In this document: one piece after another, positions 5,451 through 10,109 of the stretch
How the letters are laid out: each line of letters opens with the position of its first letter
Numbering within the stretch: the first letter of the stretch is position 1
NCBI GenBank assembly: GCA_003670825.1
Contig: QWQL01000031.1
Span: 1 to 10,109, forward strand
Reading direction: 5' to 3'
Source of the DNA: Planctomycetota bacterium
GTDB lineage: Bacteria; Planctomycetota; Planctomycetia; Pirellulales; UBA1268
Length of the DNA: 10,109 nt
Program-made: the position numbers and the translations under genes
Notes under the pieces: model-generated
Databases searched by the model: none
What the model was told of the DNA's origin: nothing
The model's input: only the letters and a program-made list of their open reading frames with translations

Positions 5451-5471
5451 CCGGCGGCCCACGGCCGCCGG
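5451..5471 (+). promoter_or_regulatory. 9-bp perfect hairpin in the secA leader
   Basis: CCGGCGGCC (5451-5459) and GGCCGCCGG (5463-5471) are perfect complements around a 3-base loop (CAC), about 70 bases before the secA start. With nearly all G-C pairs it should be very stable. There is no T-run after it, so it is not an ordinary terminator; an RNA-level control of secA is possible. Confidence 0.45.
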
Positions 5472-5540
5472 CTTCCTGCCCCGCCCAGGCCGGCCCACCC
5501 TCCGGCCCGCAAACCCTTTCTCTCTGGCCCTCACTTACTT

Positions 5541-8500
5541 ATGGAAATCCTCGAACGCCTCTGGGATGCGGTCTCGAACGGCGCCGCCGGAGCCGGCACC
5601 CGGCTGGAGCGATTCCTCACCGGCCTGTTCGGCTCGTCCAACGCCCGTTACCTCCGTCGGATGGAACCCAAGATCGAGGCGATCAACTCCCTGGAGCCGA
5701 CGTACGAGGCGATGAGCGACGCGGAACTCCGCGGCCAGACGGCGGACTTCCGGAGGCGGTTGGCGGCCGGCGAGACACTCGACGACCTCCTCGTGGAGGC
5801 CTTCGCCGTCTGCCGCGAAGGGGGGCGCCGCTTTCTCGGCATGCGGCACTACGACGTGCAGTTGATCGGCGGCATGGTGCTCCACTCCGGGGCGATCGCC
5901 GAGATGATCACCGGCGAGGGCAAGACGCTGGTCGCCACCCTGCCCGCCTATCTCAACGCGCTCGACGGCAAGGGCGTGCACGTCGTCACCGTGAACGACT
6001 ATCTTGCCCGCCGCGACATGGAGTGGATGGGGCCGCTCTACCTGGGCCTCGGCCTGACCGTGGGCACGATCCAGTCGGGCATGGAGTCGGGAGAGCGTCA
6101 GAAATCCTACGACTGTGACATCACGTATGGCACCAACAACGAGTTCGGGTTTGACTATCTCCGCGACAACATGCGGACGGCTGCGCGGGGCGACGACCGC
6201 TTCGCGAAGCACATGCAACAGGCTCAGGGGCCGCTCAACTACGCGATCGTCGACGAGGTCGACAACATCCTCATCGACGAGGCGCGGACGCCGCTGATCA
6301 TCTCCGGCCCAGCCCATGACGATGTCACGAAGTACGCGCGGGCCGATCAGATCTCCAGGCAACTGCTGGCCGAGCAGCACTTCGAGATCAAGGAGAAGGA
6401 GCACACTGTCGCCCTGACCGAGGAGGGGGTGCGGCTCGCGGAGAAAATCGCCGGCGTCGAGAGCTTCTACACGGCCGGCAACATGGAGTGGCCACACCTC
6501 ATCGACAACTCGCTCAAGGCCCACCACCTCTACAAGCGGGACGTCAACTACGTGGTTCAGCAGGGGGAGGTGGTGATCGTCGACGAGTTCACCGGCCGCC
6601 TGATGCCGGGCCGGCAGTGGTCCGACGGCCTCCACCAGGCCGTCGAGGCCAAGGAAGGGGTGCGAATCAAGGAGGAGTCGCAGACGCTCGCCACCGTCAC
6701 GCTCCAGAACTTTTTCAAGCTCTACCGGAAGGTCGGCGGCATGACGGGCACCGCCATGACCGAGGCGACCGAGTTCTGGAAGATCTACAAGCTCGACGTG
6801 ATCGCGATCCCGGCCAACCGCGGCATGAAGCGAATCAATCATCCCGACGTGATCTACCGCACGGAGCGGGAGAAGTGGGTCGCGGTGGCCGACGAAGTGG
6901 AGCGGATCAACCGCTGGGACACCGTCGCCCTCACCGACGGCACCTGGAAGCTGGGGCGGATCACCCGGGATCTCGATGGCGAGATCGAGTTCGAGCCCAA
7001 GGGGGAGCGGACCAGCGAACGGATTCCCAGCGCGAAGATCAAGGAGATTCAGCGAAAGGGGCTGCCCGTGCTCGTCGGCACCGTCTCGATCGAGAAGAGC
7101 GAACGGCTCTCGTCGCTCCTGGAGAAGCGGGGCGTGGACCACCAGGTGCTCAACGCCAAGCACCACAAGCGGGAGGCCGAGATCGTGGCTCAGGCCGGCC
7201 GGATGGCCGCCGTCACGATCGCCACCAACATGGCAGGCCGCGGCACCGACATCATCCTCGGCGGCAACCCCGACACCCTGGCCTGGGCCAAGCTCCAAGA
7301 TACCTACCCCACACGGCTCGACGTTCCCAGGGCCGAGTGGGAGGCAATCGTCGCCGAGATTTCCACCCGCGAGAACATGAAGACCGAAGGCGAGGCCGTC
7401 CGCGGCATGGGGGGCCTGCAGATCATCGGCACCGAGCGGCACGAGGCGCGGCGGATCGATCTGCAGCTCCGCGGCCGCTGCGGCCGCCAGGGGGATCCGG
7501 GCTCTAGCCGCTTCTTCCTCTCGCTCGAAGACGACCTGATGCGGATCTTCGCCGGCGAGTGGGTGAAGAACGTGCTCACGCGACTCGGCATGCAAGACGG
7601 TGAGGCGATCGAGAGCCGGATGGTGACCCGCCGCGTCGAGGCCGCGCAGAAGAAGGTGGAGGAGCGGAACTTTGAGGTCCGCAAGAACCTCCTCGAATAC
7701 GACGAAGTGATGGACGAGCAGCGGAAGCGGGTCTATGGCTTTCGGCAGAAGATCCTCGACCAGACCGATGACGATGCCGACTGCCGGGAGATGATTCTCG
7801 AGATGGTCGACCGCCAGATCGACCAAAACATCGGTACCTTCCTCGATAAAGACTACGGCTGCCAGACCTTTGCCACGTGGGCCGGCGGGCAGCTCGGCTG
7901 CGAACTGGATGGCTCCGACTTCCGCGGCATGACGGCCGAGGAGGCGGAGCGCCTGGCCGTCGACGAGGCCGTCCGCCACGCCGAGTCACTGATCTACGAG
8001 GCGGTCGAGGAGAATCTCCCGGCCGGCGAGGATGAGGACGAGTGGAACTGGTCGGCGCTGGCGTCGTTCGCCAATGCCCGCTGGAAGCTCTCCGTCAACG
8101 ATCGCGAACTCCGCAAGGTGGGCCGCGACGGGGTGGCCGAGCACCTTCAGGACAGAGCGCGAGACGCCGTTCACCGGATCGACCTTGCCGATGGGGCTCG
8201 GTTTCTCGCCCCTGACTTCGGCCTTCGGAGCGCCTGCGGCTGGACGGAATGGCGCTTTGGTGCAGAACTCCCGGCCGACGAGATCGCAGCCCTGGAGCAG
8301 GCCGGCCTCGATGCCCTCACGTTCAAGCAGCGGGTGGTCCAGCTGGCCCGCGACGTCTACGCCCGCCGCGAGATCGAGTATCCCGTGCTCGTCGGCCTGG
8401 CCCACTTCAGTGGCCAGCAGCCCGACGGCTCGCGGCGTCTCAATCGCGAGGGGCTGCTCGGCTGGGCCCGCGAGCGGTTTGATCCGGCATTCCCGGAAGA

Positions 8501-9071
8501 GGCCTTGGCCTCAAACGACCTCGACCAACTGCGGGTAAATCTCGTCGAGGTCAGCCGGCGGCGGCACGCCCGGGGGAACGCCCCACGCGACGAGATGAAG
8601 CGGATGGAGCGGGCGGTGCTCCTCCAGATCCTCGACAACGCCTGGAAGGACCATCTCCTGGCGATGGACCACCTGCGGAGCAGCGTGGGCCTCCGCGGCT
8701 ACGCCCAGGTCGACCCGAAGGTGGAGTACAAGCGGGAAGGCATGCGGACCTTCGACCTCATGTGGAAGGGCATCGATGAGCGGGTTGTCGACATCGTCTA
8801 CCGCATCGAGCAGGTCGAGGAAGACGCCCTGCGGAGCACCTGGCACGAGACGGCCGCGATCCATGCCGATGCCTCGACGGCAGCACTCGCTCCGCTTCCC
8901 GGCGATCCGCAGCAGGCCGGGGGGCCGGGCGATCTGCGGGGCGAGGCCAGTTCGGTCGAGCCGATCCGCAACGTCGGGCACAAGGTGGGCCGCAACGACC
9001 CTTGCCCCTGCGGTAGCGGCCGGAAGTTCAAGAACTGCTGCGGCAAGTCGAGCGGCGTGGTGGCGGGTTGA
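5541..9071 (+). CDS. secA: Protein translocase subunit SecA, long form with insertions and SEC-C tail
   Basis: 1176 residues; the ATPase motor that drives preproteins through SecYEG at the inner membrane. Visible motifs in order: HYDVQLIGGMVLHSGAIAEM, Walker A GEGKT (125-129), VTVNDYLARRD, TYGTNNEFGFDYLRDNM, DEVD with ILIDEARTPLIISG (from 238), FTGRLMPGRQWSDGLHQAVE, VGGMTGTAMTE, VLVGTVSIEKSE, NMAGRGTDI (563-571), GRCGRQGDPGSSRFFLSLED, the wing/scaffold end (LDNAWKDHLLAMDHLR, LRGYAQVDPKVEYKRE), and a zinc-binding SEC-C tail CPCGSGRKFKNCCG with cysteines 1155, 1157, 1166 and 1167. It is about 275 residues longer than the E. coli protein. Extra length lies before VLVGTVS (about residues 457-504) and between the scaffold and DEMKRMER (about 737-1018). 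The start is MEILERLWD; no Shine-Dalgarno is evident upstream. It serves export of the signal-peptide proteins seen here. Confidence 0.97.
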   Translation: MEILERLWDAVSNGAAGAGTRLERFLTGLFGSSNARYLRRMEPKIEAINSLEPTYEAMSDAELRGQTADFRRRLAAGETLDDLLVEAFAVCREGGRRFLGMRHYDVQLIGGMVLHSGAIAEMITGEGKTLVATLPAYLNALDGKGVHVVTVNDYLARRDMEWMGPLYLGLGLTVGTIQSGMESGERQKSYDCDITYGTNNEFGFDYLRDNMRTAARGDDRFAKHMQQAQGPLNYAIVDEVDNILIDEARTPLIISGPAHDDVTKYARADQISRQLLAEQHFEIKEKEHTVALTEEGVRLAEKIAGVESFYTAGNMEWPHLIDNSLKAHHLYKRDVNYVVQQGEVVIVDEFTGRLMPGRQWSDGLHQAVEAKEGVRIKEESQTLATVTLQNFFKLYRKVGGMTGTAMTEATEFWKIYKLDVIAIPANRGMKRINHPDVIYRTEREKWVAVADEVERINRWDTVALTDGTWKLGRITRDLDGEIEFEPKGERTSERIPSAKIKEIQRKGLPVLVGTVSIEKSERLSSLLEKRGVDHQVLNAKHHKREAEIVAQAGRMAAVTIATNMAGRGTDIILGGNPDTLAWAKLQDTYPTRLDVPRAEWEAIVAEISTRENMKTEGEAVRGMGGLQIIGTERHEARRIDLQLRGRCGRQGDPGSSRFFLSLEDDLMRIFAGEWVKNVLTRLGMQDGEAIESRMVTRRVEAAQKKVEERNFEVRKNLLEYDEVMDEQRKRVYGFRQKILDQTDDDADCREMILEMVDRQIDQNIGTFLDKDYGCQTFATWAGGQLGCELDGSDFRGMTAEEAERLAVDEAVRHAESLIYEAVEENLPAGEDEDEWNWSALASFANARWKLSVNDRELRKVGRDGVAEHLQDRARDAVHRIDLADGARFLAPDFGLRSACGWTEWRFGAELPADEIAALEQAGLDALTFKQRVVQLARDVYARREIEYPVLVGLAHFSGQQPDGSRRLNREGLLGWARERFDPAFPEEALASNDLDQLRVNLVEVSRRRHARGNAPRDEMKRMERAVLLQILDNAWKDHLLAMDHLRSSVGLRGYAQVDPKVEYKREGMRTFDLMWKGIDERVVDIVYRIEQVEEDALRSTWHETAAIHADASTAALAPLPGDPQQAGGPGDLRGEASSVEPIRNVGHKVGRNDPCPCGSGRKFKNCCGKSSGVVAG

Positions 9072-9205
9072 GACGCCGCCCCCACTGACCCGTTCGTGGC
9101 TCCGCTTCCGGACAAGCCCCTGAGGAACGCCACCAGCTTCACTGTCGCGTCGCCTACGTAAGCGGCGAAGGGGTCGGCGAACGCTCGAGGAGCCTTGGGC
9201 CCCGC

Positions 9206-10109
9206 ATGCTGCTCAACGTGGTCTACCTGCTTGCCGCGATTCTGATGCTGCCCTGGGTGGCATGGCGCCGGCTCTCGGGAGCCCGCCCGGTGGCGGCGCC
9301 GTGGACGCGGCTCACCGGGGGAGTCACCGTCGCGGCTAAGCCCACCGGCGCGACCCGGATCTGGCTGCACGGCGTGAGCGTCGGCGAGGTGCAGCTCCTG
9401 GCCGTGCTGGCCGCCGAACTCCGCCGGCAGGCGGAGGCCGATGGTCGGGCGATCGACTGCGTGATCTCGAGCTCCACGACCACGGGCCTCGAGGTCGCGG
9501 CCACCCGCTTCGGCACAGAACATGCGTTTCCCTGCCCGCTCGACTTCACCTGGGCGGTCGATCGCGTGCTCGACCGTGTTGGGCCCGACCTCCTCGTCCT
9601 CGGCGAGCTCGAGCTCTGGCCAAACCTCCTGCGGCTCACGCACCGCAGGGCCATCCCGATCCTGGTGGCGAACGGACGGATGAGCGAGCCGAGCGCGGCG
9701 GGCTACGCGCGGATCCGACCAGTCGTCCGTCGGATGCTGGCTGCAATCTCGCTGGTCATCGCCCGGTCGCAGGCCGATGCCGACCGGTTTACGTGCTTGG
9801 GCGCGGCCGCCGTCACCGTCACCGGCTCGATGAAGTTCGACGGGGTGCGGGGGGATCGCCGGGCGGCTGACGTCGAGCGGCTGCGAGGGCTCGCAGGGTT
9901 CGCCGCCGATGACGTCGTGTTTCTTGCCGGCAGCACGCAGGAGCCGGAGGAGCGGCTCGCGGCCCTGGCCTACCTCGCGGCCCGCGATCGGCACCCCGGG
10001 CTGCGGCTGGTGATCGTGCCGCGACACGTCGAACGATCAGCTGAGATCGCCGCGCTGCTCGACGGCCTCTCACTTCGCTGGTCCTTCCGCAGCCGGCTCG
10101 CCGACGCCG
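9206..10109 (+). CDS. waaA: 3-deoxy-D-manno-octulosonic acid (Kdo) transferase, 5' part
   Basis: 301 codons from ATG 9206 to the right edge; family members have about 420-430. The enzyme moves Kdo from CMP-Kdo to lipid A precursor at the cytoplasmic face of the inner membrane. Residues 3-19 form an N-terminal membrane anchor (LNVVYLLAAILMLPWVA). IWLHGVSVGEV matches the conserved GT30 segment, with Glu61 the likely general base. ISSSTTTG, CPLDFTWAVDRVLDRV, GELELWPNLL (Glu134/Glu136), LVANGRMSEPS, RSQADADRF, VTVTGSMKFD, FLAGSTQEPEE and LVIVPRHVER follow in family order. GAGGAG at 9187-9192 is 13 bases upstream, a long spacing, but no better start is in frame. It follows secA by 134 bases on the same strand and may share its transcript. 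It implies a lipid A/Kdo outer membrane. Confidence 0.93.
   Translation, partial: MLLNVVYLLAAILMLPWVAWRRLSGARPVAAPWTRLTGGVTVAAKPTGATRIWLHGVSVGEVQLLAVLAAELRRQAEADGRAIDCVISSSTTTGLEVAATRFGTEHAFPCPLDFTWAVDRVLDRVGPDLLVLGELELWPNLLRLTHRRAIPILVANGRMSEPSAAGYARIRPVVRRMLAAISLVIARSQADADRFTCLGAAAVTVTGSMKFDGVRGDRRAADVERLRGLAGFAADDVVFLAGSTQEPEERLAALAYLAARDRHPGLRLVIVPRHVERSAEIAALLDGLSLRWSFRSRLADA

Noticed and set aside
5432..5540. secM-like arrest peptide upstream of secA
   Set aside because: No short frame with an arrest motif or its own ribosome-binding site was found in the leader.
5535..7979. An 814-codon minus-strand open frame inside secA
   Set aside because: It is codon-aligned antisense of a conserved SecA reading frame in GC-rich DNA, where long shadow frames are expected. 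It has no recognisable domain.
8798..10027. A 409-codon minus-strand open frame over the secA end and waaA
   Set aside because: It overlaps two well-supported plus-strand genes and has low-complexity, Arg/Pro-rich composition.
1..10109. Search for a DGR reverse transcriptase or AAC-rich template repeat within the window
   Set aside because: No reverse-transcriptase motif was seen, and no second sequence resembles the variable block apart from the two gene copies. Any such element must lie outside.

Overview
The window looks like GC-rich planctomycete DNA, probably from the Pirellulales or a relative. Three things suggest this: a secreted protein carrying the planctomycete N-terminal LEPRRLL motif, two PEP-CTERM proteins with the SUMF1 / formylglycine-generating-enzyme fold, and an extra-long SecA with a C-terminal SEC-C zinc motif next to a Kdo transferase (waaA), which implies a lipid A outer membrane. 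This assignment comes from recognising families by eye, not from a search.

Layout. 1-1113 (minus): the 5' part of a large serine recombinase gene with one in-frame TGA, cut by the left edge. It runs head-to-head into 1150-1458 (plus), the last ~100 codons of a SUMF1/PEP-CTERM gene whose 5' part is missing, followed by a good intrinsic terminator. 1532-2267 has no intact gene. It holds a decayed minus-strand coding fragment, a cluster of short hairpins, and a leader with competing hairpins around the ribosome-binding site of the next gene. 2268-3428 (plus) encodes a secreted papain/C39-like protein. 3429-4079 is non-coding: a 14-bp inverted repeat, an AT-richer patch, a possible 5' gene remnant and four 20-21-bp tandem repeats. 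4080-5159 (plus) is an intact SUMF1-fold PEP-CTERM protein. 5160-5540 is the secA leader with a promoter-like pair and a 9-bp hairpin. 5541-9071 is secA and 9206-10109 is the start of waaA, cut by the right edge.

Main discovery candidate. The two SUMF1/PEP-CTERM copies differ in a 24-codon block just before the GFRLAS motif. Sixteen codons differ, and 14 of those keep C as third base while bases 1 and 2 change. The other eight codons are identical to the base, with no synonymous change. This is the footprint expected if template AAC codons were randomised at adenines by a diversity-generating retroelement (DGR) acting on a C-type-lectin-like fold. No reverse transcriptase or template repeat lies in the window, so the driving element would have to be elsewhere. 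If confirmed, this would be a family of exosortase-sorted surface proteins diversified in trans.

The right half (secA, waaA) is ordinary housekeeping sequence, and the left half is an accessory region with surface proteins, gene fragments and a recombinase.
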